A DNA stretch of 64,000 bases, taken from contig VCMS01000175.1 in the NCBI GenBank assembly GCA_022539475.1, forward strand, positions 1 to 64,000. Reading direction: 5' to 3'. Position 1 is the stretch's first letter; each line of letters opens with the position of its first letter. Position numbers and translations under genes: made by a program. This stretch comes from Gracilaria domingensis. Taxonomy: Eukaryota > Rhodophyta > Florideophyceae > Gracilariales > Gracilariaceae. This document shows, piece by piece, positions 55,131 through 64,000 of the stretch. Under the pieces are notes generated by a model. It had not been told where the DNA came from and searched no databases. It was given only the letters and a program-made list of their open reading frames with translations.

Positions 55131-55346
55131 CTGACCAGTCGTATCACCTCTTTGTTTTGTTTTGCTTGTGTCTAGATTTTATTGTGGTCGTGATGACTCC
55201 TGTTTCGCAGAGCATCGGGTGGTGGAGGGAACGATCATGTTGTGTAGTTACTAAACTCTGCTGGATCATCTTCTTGTGGTCAATTCCTTCAGGGATTCTC
55301 TCTTTGCTTTGCATGTGATGTATATCTTCATCGCTCTTCAGCTCAA

Positions 55347-55348
<2 letters not shown>

Positions 55349-55388
<40 letters not shown>
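55349..55388. repeat. (CT)n microsatellite
   Basis: About 20 uninterrupted TC repeats, inside the Harbinger element between its two genes. Confidence 0.95.
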
Positions 55389-55390
<2 letters not shown>

Positions 55391-55710
55391 GCTGGGTACG
55401 GAGCTTCTTTTCACTCAGATCGTAGACAAGGCAGCTACGAGATCAGAGCATGTGTTCCAACTCACTGTGTATGCCTTCAAATAACTCAATCTGGGTCGGA
55501 GACGTTCGGGAGACAGGACCATAATACTTGTGAACCCCAAGGCTACAGCAGCAGAGTCTTCTAGCCACCTCTTTTCACTACGGATGATAGCGCGGTGTCA
55601 AAGCGTGGCTGGTTCGGCGAGAACGCGATGTGGGTCACACCATACGATGAAGACCAAAACTTCCCGGCAGGCGAATTCCCGACTTAGAGTGTATCCAGAT
55701 CATCTTTGAA

Positions 55711-56105
55711 AACGTTTGGCACAGAGCGATTCTGCCGCGAGTCAAGCAGCCATGAGAACGTTTGGCACTGAGTGACTGCGAGTCAAGAGGCCATGACAAC
55801 GTTTGGCACAGAGCGACCCTGCCGCGAGTCAAGAGGCCACGAAAACGTCTGGCACAGAGCGGCTGTGAGTCAAGAGGCCACGAGAACGTCTGGCACAGAG
55901 AGACTGCGAGTTCAGAAGCCGCCGGAAAGTTTGGCACAGAGCGACTGCCGGTGCGGAGGCCATGAGAACGCTCGGCACAGAGCGACTCTGCCGCAAGTCA
56001 AAAGCCCCGAGAACGTTTACCACAGAGCGACTCCGCTGCGAGTCCGGAATCTACGATAACGCTGGCACAGAGCAACTTGGCTGCAAGAAAACAGCCCACG
56101 CGAAC
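55711..56105. repeat. Minisatellite, nine units of 41-47 bp
   Basis: Each unit begins AACGTTTGGCACAGAGCGA (variants AACGTCTGGCAC, AACGCTCGGCAC, AAAGTTTGGCAC) and ends GAGTCAAGAGGCCATGAG-like. Units differ by an optional 5-6-bp CTGCCG block. The minus strand keeps a partial open frame over several units, but composition suggests this is incidental. Confidence 0.85.
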
Positions 56106-56949
56106 CTGCACGATTCACAGTCTTCAGCACTTTCTTGGTCGCGGTCTGAGCTGCGCGCTTCGCTTTTCGCTTCTCTGGTTTGGTAGCAGATGTCACACTT
56201 GTGCATTAGCACGGTCGGGGTTTCGTTTCACCGCAACTCTTCTTCGAAGCAGTTCTTCTCTCAGGGTGACTCTTATCTTCTTCTTCTCTTCTTTTTTTCG
56301 GACATCGACCTCTAATTCCTAGGTAGAAGTGGAACATTGGTTACAGAAATTTCTCTCTCTTTAAGAAGGTCAGCAACCTATGTGGCTGTTGTCTAATCAA
56401 ATATTGAAGACTAAGATTCTCTCGTGCAGTAAACGGAGGAAGTATTTCTCGGCGAGAGGCGCTCGTCAGAAGACATCTCAATATTACGGGTTCTTGGTCC
56501 GTTTTGACGTTTGCACTGCAACTACACCTCTCAGTTCTCCCCCTTCATGTACGATGCAATTGGTTGTATTTGTCGGAACGTGTCCCGTGGAAAGCTGGGC
56601 TAATAGAACCTCTGCTTTTCGTGCCACAAACATATCTGACGTATCGTAGCTCGCTTGTGGTAGGCCTAATCTTGTTAGAGACCGTTCTTTGAAGAACGTC
56701 CGATAAAGCGGTTGCGGTATGATTCTTGTTTAGCTCTATTTGCTGTTGATGAAACCTTCGTTCAGCCTCGGGGGCCTGAATCCTTAATGCCGCGTTTGAC
56801 CAACCTTGATAACTTTTGTGGGAACAAGGTAAGCTTCGAAGAGAATTGCAACAGTATTTCTTGATTGTTCATGGAGAAATTGTCTCTGGGGCAGTTCAAA
56901 GTTTACACGCTGCAAGCACAAATGGAAACTAGACCATTATAAACTCATG

Positions 56950-57831
56950 ATGATTACGATGACAGTCGCCTTTTGGCTATGAAGAATGAAGTATAAGGTA
57001 GCCTACTAAGCCAGCAGAAGTCGCCACGCAAAATGTGCCTTGCATGCCGAGTACTCCCAATGTCTCCGCAGCATGCTTCCTTCAAGTGATCCCAAACCTC
57101 GCTTGATGGCTCCATCGCTACACACAAGATACACATTATTGCCAAAGCATCAAACGTGATCATCTTCAGAACAACTGACTTCCATTCCAAACTCTCGAAA
57201 CGCCACTTCTCAACTCAAATGCCAAACAGCTTCGGTTTGGGTAACCTAGCGAATCTCCGTATCATCTTGCCAAAGGGTCATCAACCAGTTATCGTCAACT
57301 GGAATTATGTCTCGTCCAGAGTCCCCGCCGAAAAATACGCTCCACATGCATGGCTTACTTTCTGGCAGAATAGTACATTTCAAATCGGGGTTCTGTATAT
57401 CCTACACTCGTATTGAGCCATCAGAACTTGCGGATGCCAGTTCCTTACCATCTTCACTCAATGCAATGCCCGCAAAAGGTCTTGTATGTTCATGCCATTC
57501 CTTAATTCACTTGTGATTATTGACATCTCAGATACCCCCCGTACCCATCATGTCCTCCAAATAACAGCTTCTTTCCATCGGGTGTTAATTGACCTACTGA
57601 AAGCTTATGAACCACTTCAAAGGCCTCGGTTGGTGTGCGCGAATCGATGTCAACGATATCGATAGATCCATCTTCACCCGCTGCGACAGTCTCCGCGCTA
57701 GAATTCGAAATCGTAATGTCGCTCACAGTACCATTCTCTTCACGGCTCGTATCGCTGGCCGCTTCAGCTACACGAATCGCACCACCTCCGGAGCTCCAAG
57801 TACTACACAATTCATTCTCGACCATTATCAT
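56950..57831 (-). pseudogene. Decayed WD40-repeat gene piece inside the transposon
   Basis: On the minus strand, SDITISNSSAETVAAGEDGSIDIVDID and later PDGKKLLFGGHDG, then in another frame IALSEDGKELASASSDGSIRV followed by a stop where W-D is expected (TGG changed to TAG), then DIQNP. These are consecutive WD40 blades (S..G..LA.G..DG.I.VWD). Further down, WSVFFGGDSG and CSDGA continue the homology in more frames. At least three frame changes or stops are present. WD40 proteins are beta-propeller scaffolds; this is not part of known Harbinger machinery, so it is best read as a host gene fragment picked up by or nested in the transposon and then decayed. Confidence 0.6.
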
Positions 57832-57929
57832 CCATACTCCAGTTGTTCCCTATAAAAGCCCTCACTTAGCTCCAACCATGATCCATACTCCAGTTGTTCA
57901 ACATAAAAGCCCTCACTTACCTCCAACCC
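57830..57929. repeat. Two tandem 50-bp units
   Basis: ATCCATACTCCAGTTGTTC followed by ATAAAAGCCCTCACTTA and CTCCAACC, twice in a row (57830-57880, 57881-57929). It lies just upstream of the WD40 remnant. Confidence 0.8.
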
Positions 57930-57981
57930 TGGCAGTCCAAGTGACCTCGTCTCCACCTCTGAGTCGTTCTTGCACCGCTCT

Positions 57982-58052
57982 GTGGCCATGTCCGTGAACT
58001 CTTTCGTCGCATGGTATGGTGCTACGAAAGAGTTCATGATGGACATGGCCAC
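57982..58052. repeat. Hairpin with 26-29-bp arms
   Basis: Left arm GTGGCCATGTCCGTGAACTC... and right arm its mirror with three extra bases, around a short loop (CGCATGGTATGGTGCT). Lies inside the Harbinger element. Confidence 0.8.
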
Positions 58053-58368
58053 TGAACTGTACAGGAACAACAAGTCTCCATTTAAGAGGGGTTGAGTCAG
58101 ATGCATCCAAAACTGGATGGATGGAATTGCTTCAAAACCTTGTAAATGGAGTCTTCCGCAGATGTTTCAGATCTAAGCTGGATTCCAGTAGGAAAAGCTC
58201 TTCATCCTTCGCTGGTGCCAAAGGCAAGCGTGAGCCCGTAATTTCGCTGTGAGCCAGAAAGTCTCTGGGACAAAAAAACGTTCAGACACTGAGAATACCT
58301 TTCTCTAATCAGCCGCTTTCCCCCTAGACCAGTACGACCGCTACAGATATGCCTCCTAACTGCCATGC

Positions 58369-59625
58369 TCACTCAAAGCAATGTACAGGAGCTCCCCGAA
58401 CGGAAGGTCTTCTCAAACATTTTTCTTTGATGATCTTCACCAATGCCTCCCTCTTTAACGAACGGCATTTCTCGTCCCCTTCGTTTGATCCAGAAACCAC
58501 GTCAGCCCAGCGCTGATCTTTGCACGTTTTGTACCACGATTTTGCATCGTCACTTGCCTGGCATTCCTCGTCGTTTGATATGTCCTTCACACTATTCCCA
58601 CGATTATCTACACAAAAATTGTGCAGTTTCATGCACAAAGAAACAATCCGGCAGCACACTGGGACATCAAAATGTAGAAAGTTTAGAATTCTCCATCGCG
58701 CGACAAGCATGCCAAATGCTTGCTCTACATGAACGCGTAAAGACGAATGAAAAAAATTGAAGCCATCCTCCCACCAAAACGAAACCTGAGAATGAGGAAT
58801 TGGTGTTATGAGGCTTTCGGTGCAAAGATACGCCTCGTCACCGGCAATCCAAAATTCTAGACGCAGTCCATTCTTATCGAGGTATCTACCAAGCTTGGAA
58901 ACTGAATGGGCAAGTGCGTCATGTGTGGATCCCACACATCTTATTGAAACATCCAAAAATCTGTAGGATGCGTCCACAACAGCTTGAACGGGAAGGGAGT
59001 AATACCCTTTTCGACAATAAAAAGCGGCAGCGAATCGGCAGGATGGCTTTCTTATCTTTATCGCTATGCCATCGATGGCTCCTATGCAGCCTACAAATGG
59101 GCTTCCGTTCCTTCGTGAATGTCTAAAGCCTTTCGAAAGACGCTCCAAGTCCTCCATGCTACTTGGGATACCAGGAAGTGTCAGTTCCGTCATTAACGCA
59201 TTGCACGTTTCATGAAAAACGGCGTACGGTGTTGATGCACCTACACCGAATTCTATCATAATGTCGATATAAGTAGAGCCTGCAAGCATCCGTAAGGCTA
59301 TTGCAAGCCTTGTCTTCGACGAAATAGCTGGCCTGCGGGATCTTCTGCCCATTTCCTTATTCCTTGTCAGTAAATGTGAAACCTTTGAATGTAGCTTATG
59401 AAATACCTCTTTGTTCATGCGAAATGCCTTCTTGAAAGACTGCGCATTAAGAGTAGGCTCTAAATCTTCGAATGATCTAGTGCGCCGCACTAACGAAGGC
59501 CGTCTGACTGCTACGGGCTTCTGAATTATTTGTGTCTTCAATATTGACACAGAGGTTTGCACTAAATTCAGTGTCACAGCGGCTTGCATAAAGAGCAAGT
59601 TAGAAGCCGTTTGGATTGCTACCAT
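58369..59625 (-). CDS. PIF/Harbinger (HARBI1-like) DDE transposase
   Basis: 418 aa from ATG 59625. The frame is open slightly further, but the upstream start would be TTG. The N-terminal helical region (about 40-160) contains SKTRLAIALRMLAGSTYIDI and FGVGASTPYAVF, the helix-turn-helix-like part of the family. The DDE_4 nuclease follows: GAIDG (D185), VQAVVDASYRFLDVSI, WIAGDEAY (D263), VEQAFGMLVARWRIL (E301). All three catalytic acids are present, spaced as in PIF/Harbinger. The C-terminus is charged. No frame defect. It is oriented toward the 532-aa partner ORF within the same pair of inverted repeats. The protein would excise and reinsert the element at 3-bp targets. Confidence 0.9.
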   Translation of the reverse strand: MVAIQTASNLLFMQAAVTLNLVQTSVSILKTQIIQKPVAVRRPSLVRRTRSFEDLEPTLNAQSFKKAFRMNKEVFHKLHSKVSHLLTRNKEMGRRSRRPAISSKTRLAIALRMLAGSTYIDIMIEFGVGASTPYAVFHETCNALMTELTLPGIPSSMEDLERLSKGFRHSRRNGSPFVGCIGAIDGIAIKIRKPSCRFAAAFYCRKGYYSLPVQAVVDASYRFLDVSIRCVGSTHDALAHSVSKLGRYLDKNGLRLEFWIAGDEAYLCTESLITPIPHSQVSFWWEDGFNFFHSSLRVHVEQAFGMLVARWRILNFLHFDVPVCCRIVSLCMKLHNFCVDNRGNSVKDISNDEECQASDDAKSWYKTCKDQRWADVVSGSNEGDEKCRSLKREALVKIIKEKCLRRPSVRGAPVHCFE

Positions 59626-59811
59626 GTTGAAATGTTGAGATTGCAGTGTTATTATATTAAGCAAGAGCTGTTACATATAGGCCGAATGCATGAGAGCTTT
59701 GTAAAATCACAGCGACAATATAGCAGAAAGAAGGAGTAGAATTGATTGCGCAAAGCTCTGTTTGTCTTCTACGTGCTCATTGGAAGTCTGGTTGACGGAA
59801 GATGCTGTGTG

Positions 59812-59951
59812 GATCACGGAGCAGTCGTTGGCGGTAGCTCGGAAAAGGAGGTGCAAGGGGCTCCGGCGGTACGCGGAGCACGGAGCAGTCGTTGGTGGCC
59901 GAAGGGCTCTGGCGGTACGCGGATCAGGGAGCAGTCGTTGGCAGCCGCAGG
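59812..59951. repeat. Subterminal tandem repeat, 2.5 units
   Basis: Units start GATCACGGAGCAGTCGTTGG / GAGCACGGAGCAGTCGTTGG / GATCAGGGAGCAGTCGTTGG and end GGCGGTACGCG. Located between the transposase start and the right inverted repeat, where transposase-binding subterminal repeats would lie. Confidence 0.75.
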
Positions 59952-60093
59952 CGAGACGCATAGTACGGATGGATCAAGAGCATTGTAGCGAAAATTGAGT
60001 GGCCTATCAAAGAAGAAACGTGTTTCATGTGGACACGACAGACATTAAATTACTCTACATGATTCTTTGAGGATCTCAAAGTATGCGTCAACA

Positions 60094-60126
60094 CAACGCA
60101 ACGTCAACACTTGTTAAGAACGGCCC
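60094..60126 (-). repeat. Harbinger right terminal inverted repeat
   Basis: 33 bp, perfect mirror of 53222-53254. Followed by the target duplication TGA at 60127. Confidence 0.92.
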
Positions 60127-60363
60127 TGAGCAATGGGGAGCAGAATCCCACGTTGTGTGCAACCCACGCGAAAGAAAGAATGAAATACGAAAGTTTTAAA
60201 TTTAGAATGGTTGCTTGCAGCTTTTGCAATTGCAGAGCACGAAAAGCGTAAAACATGAAAAACATGAAAATGATTATGGATAATTTCGCGAAAACTTTTC
60301 TTAAAGACAAATGGGTAATTATTTCGGATGAGCATAGTGAATTTTTGAAAAGCTTCTTCAAAT
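60127..60363 (+). other. Displaced 3' flank of the glycine-rich protein gene
   Basis: If the Harbinger element is removed, TGA at 53219 joins GCAATGGGGAGC here. The stretch is AT-rich and non-coding, consistent with the original 3' UTR and downstream region. Confidence 0.6.
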
Positions 60364-60364
60364 C

Positions 60365-60421
60365 AACTGTAAAGTCTACAAAGATTTTCTACAGGTAGAA
60401 ATCTTTGTAGACTTCACAGTT
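60365..60421. repeat. Hairpin with about 26-bp arms
   Basis: AACTGTAAAGTCTACAAAGA... and its mirror TCTTTGTAGACTTCACAGTT around a short loop; one mismatch and one indel. It may be a small foldback element in the flank of the glycine-rich gene. Confidence 0.8.
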
Positions 60422-60539
60422 ATGCAGATGCAGAAGAAACGTTTCATTTGGATTATCCAAGAATGGAATACTTCTACACTTCGCGCGCGCTTTTGAGCCA
60501 ACCACGCTCCAAAGACTGAAAGGTGGCTGCGACTTTTCT

Positions 60540-61084
60540 CTGCTATGCTGAAACCAACGCCGGCAAGTGCCTTCCAAATGATCTCATTCATGTGGAGATT
60601 ACCTTCTGTCCTACGAAGGATATGTTGGCTGACATCCTGACCAAGCCGTTGAAGGAAGGGCGATTCGTCGAGCTGAGGGAAGCTCTTGGACTCCGTGAGT
60701 ATGACAATTAGGGGGGAATGATGGAATGTGACATGAGATTGTGAATTGTCAGACTCTAAAGAGAGACTGAATTGTAGTTTACGTCATCTGTAATCCCAGA
60801 TATTTATTGTTGACAGTATAGTTGAATTGTTAGTAGAAGAAGCTCAATGAGATAGGCTTCATGATGTTAGTACTGTTTTTGCAGGGTTTTGCAGTACCTT
60901 TGTGTTGGTATATAAGTGTTTCTCTTGAGTAGCGCAAGAGTAAAGAGGTAACTATCTGCCAAAACTTCTCCACTACCGACCGAACACAAGTCATTATCTG
61001 TTCCGTCGGTAGTGCCTGCGACCGAGAACGTTAGTTTTACATGTTCTGACTTCATCTCATACAAGATGAATTAAGAAAAATCTC
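60540..61084 (+). mobile_element. Copia 3'-end fossil
   Basis: Contains the last part of Copia RNase H (VEITFCPTKDMLADILTKPL, then ELREALGL), a purine tract AGGGGGGAA and what looks like the start of a 3' LTR (TGATGGAATGTGACATGAG, from about 60719) with TATATAAG near 60910. The right LTR edge is uncertain. Only this end of the element is present, and the family differs from the young Copia at 46199. Confidence 0.6.
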
Positions 61085-61422
61085 TTGAAAAAACTGGTGC
61101 CACCTAACCTACAGTATTACTGAGAGTAGAAAATGCTTGCCAAAAGAGAATGCTGTCTGGGGTGGCTGTGAATATTATTGCGACGCGGCGACGCTAGACT
61201 TACAATTAACCACAGCGCTTTTATATTGCAGCCTTCGATGTGTCTTGTTGGCCACGTAAATTCTACATTGTACAATTAGCTACGATGTTTCGCGGCGCAT
61301 TGCGAAGCAGCATACTGCAACACCCAAGTGACCATCAGACGTAGTGACCTCACAGGCATAACGTGGGACATACGATTTGGCACTATTTGAATGCAATGCG
61401 CCGTTGACGACGGCGGACCATC

Positions 61423-61493
61423 AAAGGCAGTGCCAGTGTGACTGTTACAAATTGGCATTGCCGATCTGTAACGACTACGCTGGCACTGCCTTT
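61423..61493. repeat. Inverted repeat upstream of the 326-aa gene
   Basis: AAAGGCAGTGCCAG (61423-61436) and its mirror CTGGCACTGCCTTT (61480-61493), with a further TGTTAC/GTAACG match inside. It lies about 120 bp before ATG 61612. Confidence 0.75.
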
Positions 61494-61611
61494 ACCGGTC
61501 GTGGGCATCATTCTACCTCCAAAAGTAATGATAAAACTTAACTTCTGGGGAGGTAATGTAAGGATTAAGGTGCAGCACTGCACTTTAAACTTTAAGTTAC
61601 ATCCCAGTAAA

Positions 61612-62592
61612 ATGACACCTATTTATCCCCGGGTAACTGTATGCGTACCCTGGAAAGATATGGGCATGTTTGACTCGGACTGGAGAGATATTTACCGTGA
61701 AGCCAAGCGTTGCGCTCTCATGGCCGGCGTCAAGTACATTTCGCTCTGGGTCGACAGGCAGGTCTATCGTGGCGACTACAGTTGGATCGCGTTGGGTCTC
61801 GTCCCATACCTTGTCTTCCCGACGATCCGATCGCGCGTCACAGACACGGAAGCTGATCGCCTCTGGCTGCGCCTCGAGCAGGCCTGTGCAAAGATTGGCC
61901 CCGGCATCACGAGTGACTGGCGCGACTGCATAGATATGCTGCAACATCTCGTAGTCACGCGCACACCCGTCGAAAGCTTCCTCGCCATTTCCGAGCTCGT
62001 GCGTGGGCGCGGGTGCGATCGCTATTTGGATCCTGCTCGGACTACCTTCATGGAAGATCTCGTGCGGCTCAGATCGTGGGCCGATGGTGCGGTTCGCGCC
62101 AGCAGCGCTAGCGTCATCCTTCAGACGCCCATGGAGGATCTCTCATGTGTCAAGAGCGGTAGACGCGATTGCTCTCATCTGGCCATTTACGACGACGACC
62201 TTGAGGATGTTCACCTTGTCAAAGACTACAAGCAGGCGCTTCGTGCCGGAGAAACGCTTGGCAATGTGCCTTGGCGAGTGGAAGATCTGCTCTTAGACGG
62301 AAGAGCTGTCGGAGTCAAAAAAGACTTTGTCGAAAAGCTCAAGAAAGCAACGTTAGTCACCCAGATTGATGAGGTGCAAGAGGTTGCAGTTTTTCTTGTG
62401 GTAACCATGACAAAGGGTGGTTGCATGGCGTCGCGTGTTCGAGTTTGTTACTGCCATAAACATGAACGTGGACATGTGCTAAGTTCGTGGAAAGACACAC
62501 GCAGACGGGACGAAATCGTCGCGCACTTGAGACAGCGTCTGGTTGCAGAGAAGGGAGCTTTTCGCACATTAAACGATTTCTGTTGGTATTAG
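61612..62592 (+). CDS. Unrecognised 326-aa protein
   Basis: ATG 61612 chosen because the in-frame upstream part overlaps the inverted repeat and has poor composition. The protein is compact and looks globular and cytosolic: VTVCVPWKDMGMFDSDWRDI, REAKRCALMAGVKYISLWVD, YSWIALGLVPYLVFPTIRS, DRLWLRLEQACAKIGPGI, then helical charged sequence and a Cys/His-containing end (RVCYCHKHERGH). No signal peptide or membrane span. The segment A...AGVKYISLWVDR-Q faintly recalls the HET-domain pattern (G-x-x-Y-x-W-x-D-x-x-C-x-x-Q), but the Cys is absent and I do not assign it. It is intact, with good codon composition. Likely a host gene of a lineage-specific family. Confidence 0.65.
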   Translation: MTPIYPRVTVCVPWKDMGMFDSDWRDIYREAKRCALMAGVKYISLWVDRQVYRGDYSWIALGLVPYLVFPTIRSRVTDTEADRLWLRLEQACAKIGPGITSDWRDCIDMLQHLVVTRTPVESFLAISELVRGRGCDRYLDPARTTFMEDLVRLRSWADGAVRASSASVILQTPMEDLSCVKSGRRDCSHLAIYDDDLEDVHLVKDYKQALRAGETLGNVPWRVEDLLLDGRAVGVKKDFVEKLKKATLVTQIDEVQEVAVFLVVTMTKGGCMASRVRVCYCHKHERGHVLSSWKDTRRRDEIVAHLRQRLVAEKGAFRTLNDFCWY

Positions 62593-62859
62593 CAGAATGG
62601 GTGACTCTCCTACGATGCGGCAGGCTCTGTTCTTCAAGACTGAAGCTATGCAAAATGATGATCTACAACGAGCCCGCTTGGGTTGGCATCGCGCGATCAT
62701 GATGCTGAGTGGCCGACGAAACGCAGGGGCAACTTTACCTGAAACCTCATGTTTGCCTCTGCGCGCTTCCAGATTTCTAACGGGCTTTCTTTGCCGCGGC
62801 CCTTTCCGCGGAAGGGTGCGGAAAGATGCTTCTTTACGAGGTACGACGTGGTGTAGAGA
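62593..62859. other. 3' flank of the 326-aa gene
   Basis: No clear gene. A short palindromic GCCGCGGCCCTTTCCGCGGAAGG-type stretch is present near 62793. Confidence 0.35.
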
Positions 62860-63620
62860 TATCGGATTGGCAGCACAATGCCCCATCATCTTCTACCGAA
62901 GGTTGACTTCGATTTCGAGCACAGAGGAGCCCGCCCCCTCGTTTCCTTGCTCTTGTCCTCCGAAAGCAAAGTTGAGACGACACGTTTACCACGTGCTCTA
63001 CATTACAGTGCGCAGTACACGGCTTCGCAGATTAGAAATACAATGTTACAGCTGATGAACGTGGCCGAATATGCCAGCGTGTTTCCACAAAATGGCTGAT
63101 TGTGCGTTTCATCTTTGGCTTGTGCCACCCTCCCGACATGAACTCCTTCGTCTTCTTCGTCTCCTTCTTTCGCGTGTGCACGGGGAGGTATGTTTCAGGC
63201 GCTTGGAGTCGCCCCAAGCAGTCAAAAGGGCCACAGGCAGGACGGATAGCTCTCGATGTCCCGACAGATGAGCATGGAGACATCTGGTACTATTCAAGAA
63301 CACCTTGTATTTCCAAACCCCTCCATGCGCTGTTACGCCAATCTGCATTGTGAAACACACTGTGACCAAAATCGATTTTCACGTAAATGTGCATGTACTG
63401 CAGTGAGTGTAGTTCTTCTGAAAGAGAACATCATCACTTACGTTGGAGGCCATAAACCTCGCGATACGGCTATACGAAGTAGTGCAAGATAAAAGCATTC
63501 CCTACCAATGGCCTCGGTTTTGTGAAGGCCGTGGAGAAGGTGCGAGTGCACGTACTGGTCGGAATGGGCTTGACGGAGTTCATCGCACCGAATAATCTTG
63601 TATTCCGAATATGATATAAA
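62860..63620 (+). pseudogene. Decayed coding stretch, family unknown
   Basis: Coding-like segments in successive plus frames: LPKVDFDFEHRGARPLVSLL...QYTASQIRNTMLQLMNVAEY (about 62880-63100), then FIFGLCHPPDMNSFVFFVSF...GRIALDVPTDEHGDIWYYS (about 63102-63350), then GLGFVKAVEKVRVHVLVGMG (about 63510-63600). No single frame covers them and no family is recognised. They could be a dead gene with about three frame changes or a gene with short introns. Confidence 0.35.
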
Positions 63621-64000
63621 TCGTGCATATATAGTATGATCCCTATCCTTTCATGAAGTTAATGCATTTATCCAGTTTTGGGGGGGAGTCGATAACTTTG
63701 AGACATTGCCTTTTGTGACAGAGAAATACAACTTAGAAATGGTGCAATGGATGTAAAGCCGAAACAGTAAGACAGTTTTAGCGAAAAAACGTGTGTCAGT
63801 GAACTTTCATGCCTGTATAGCGCTTTTCGACACCGTTCCGGTCTGAACTGTGGTGTCAAGAACCAAAGCGACTCTACAGGCTTCTCCATTGTAATGAATA
63901 ACCTTTAACGCTCAACCTAATACATAGCCTTGAGACTACAGCCCAGAACTAGGACAGAACTCAAGTGTGAAGGGAACTTAGACGGAATTCACGTATGAAG
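63621..64000. other. No gene seen
   Basis: AT-rich end of the window with no supported feature. Confidence 0.5.

Larger units (their letters stand above)
53222..60126. mobile_element. PIF/Harbinger DNA transposon, complete
   Basis: 6905 bp with perfect 33-bp terminal inverted repeats starting GGGCCGTTCTTAACAAGTGT and a 3-bp target duplication TGA on both sides (53219-53221 and 60127-60129). A 3-bp duplication is the Harbinger rule, usually TWA; TGA is a variant. It carries two intact ORFs facing each other: a 532-aa protein of unknown family (53532-55130, +) and a DDE transposase (58369-59625, -). Harbinger elements normally encode a transposase plus a second DNA-binding protein, so the pair fits. 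Between them are a CT microsatellite, a minisatellite, a decayed WD40 gene piece and hairpins. Both ORFs are open and the ends are perfect, so it may be recently active. Confidence 0.88.

Noticed and set aside
55349-55388. (CT)n run as a special signal
   Set aside because: An ordinary microsatellite.
55635-55937. Minus-strand repeat protein over the minisatellite
   Set aside because: The frame is kept open only by the repeat unit; unit lengths are not all multiples of three and nothing supports translation.
61612-62592. Assignment of the 326-aa gene as a HET-domain protein
   Set aside because: Only a loose pattern match; the conserved Cys and other HET blocks are missing.
1-64000. CRISPR arrays, rRNA, tRNA genes or bacterial operon signals
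   Set aside because: None seen. Direct-repeat structures are minisatellites or transposon parts, and the gene style and elements are eukaryotic.

Overview
This is a eukaryotic nuclear window, about 47% GC by eye. Its genes are compact, mostly intronless and widely spaced, and it is loaded with transposable elements. The element mix (Gypsy and Copia LTR elements, PIF/Harbinger, CACTA/Plavaka-like and hAT-like DNA elements) together with sparse single-exon genes suggests a red alga (florideophyte type). That assignment is inference; no marker gene fixes it. One assembly gap (17175-17812) is present.

Layout. 0.3-1.7 kb: an unrecognised minus-strand gene with one in-frame UAG. 3.8-6.1 kb: degenerate tandem repeats and a coiled-coil ORF. 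6.1-10.2 kb: broken metabolic genes, namely the C-terminal end of ribulose-phosphate 3-epimerase, a ketopantoate-reductase-like gene with a shifted frame, and two convergent trehalose-phosphatase-like HAD copies. 10.5-24.7 kb: the most unusual part. A large palindromic spacer (14429-15556) carries the same 92-bp promoter-like segment on both arms. It drives a leftward ParB-domain gene, with a possible DNA-methyltransferase tail, and a rightward gene block with a DNA methyltransferase motif and a SET domain. A basic coiled-coil gene follows, then an intact 1059-aa CACTA/Plavaka-type transposase meeting it tail to tail. I read this as one DNA transposon carrying its own chromatin and DNA-modifying genes, though its ends are not found. 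25-26.1 kb: clean hairpins and a duplicated ~145-bp segment.

26.6-43.1 kb: a nest of LTR-element fossils. These are a minus-strand Gypsy LTR with primer-binding site inside an older Copia fragment, a plus-strand Gypsy 5' half of the same LTR family, a minus-strand Gypsy body, and a lone LTR lodged within that body. 44 kb: an intact C2H2 zinc-finger gene. 46.2-51.0 kb: a very young Copia element with identical 331-bp LTRs, flanked by two hAT-like MITEs with exact 8-bp target duplications.

52.7-60.1 kb: a small secreted glycine-rich protein gene with a TATA box. A 6.9-kb PIF/Harbinger transposon (33-bp perfect inverted ends) has inserted exactly at its stop codon; the TGA stop is the 3-bp target duplication. 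The Harbinger element carries a 532-aa ORF, a DDE transposase, a minisatellite and a captured, decayed WD40 gene piece. 60.5-64 kb: a Copia 3' remnant, an intact unrecognised 326-aa gene and a decayed coding stretch.
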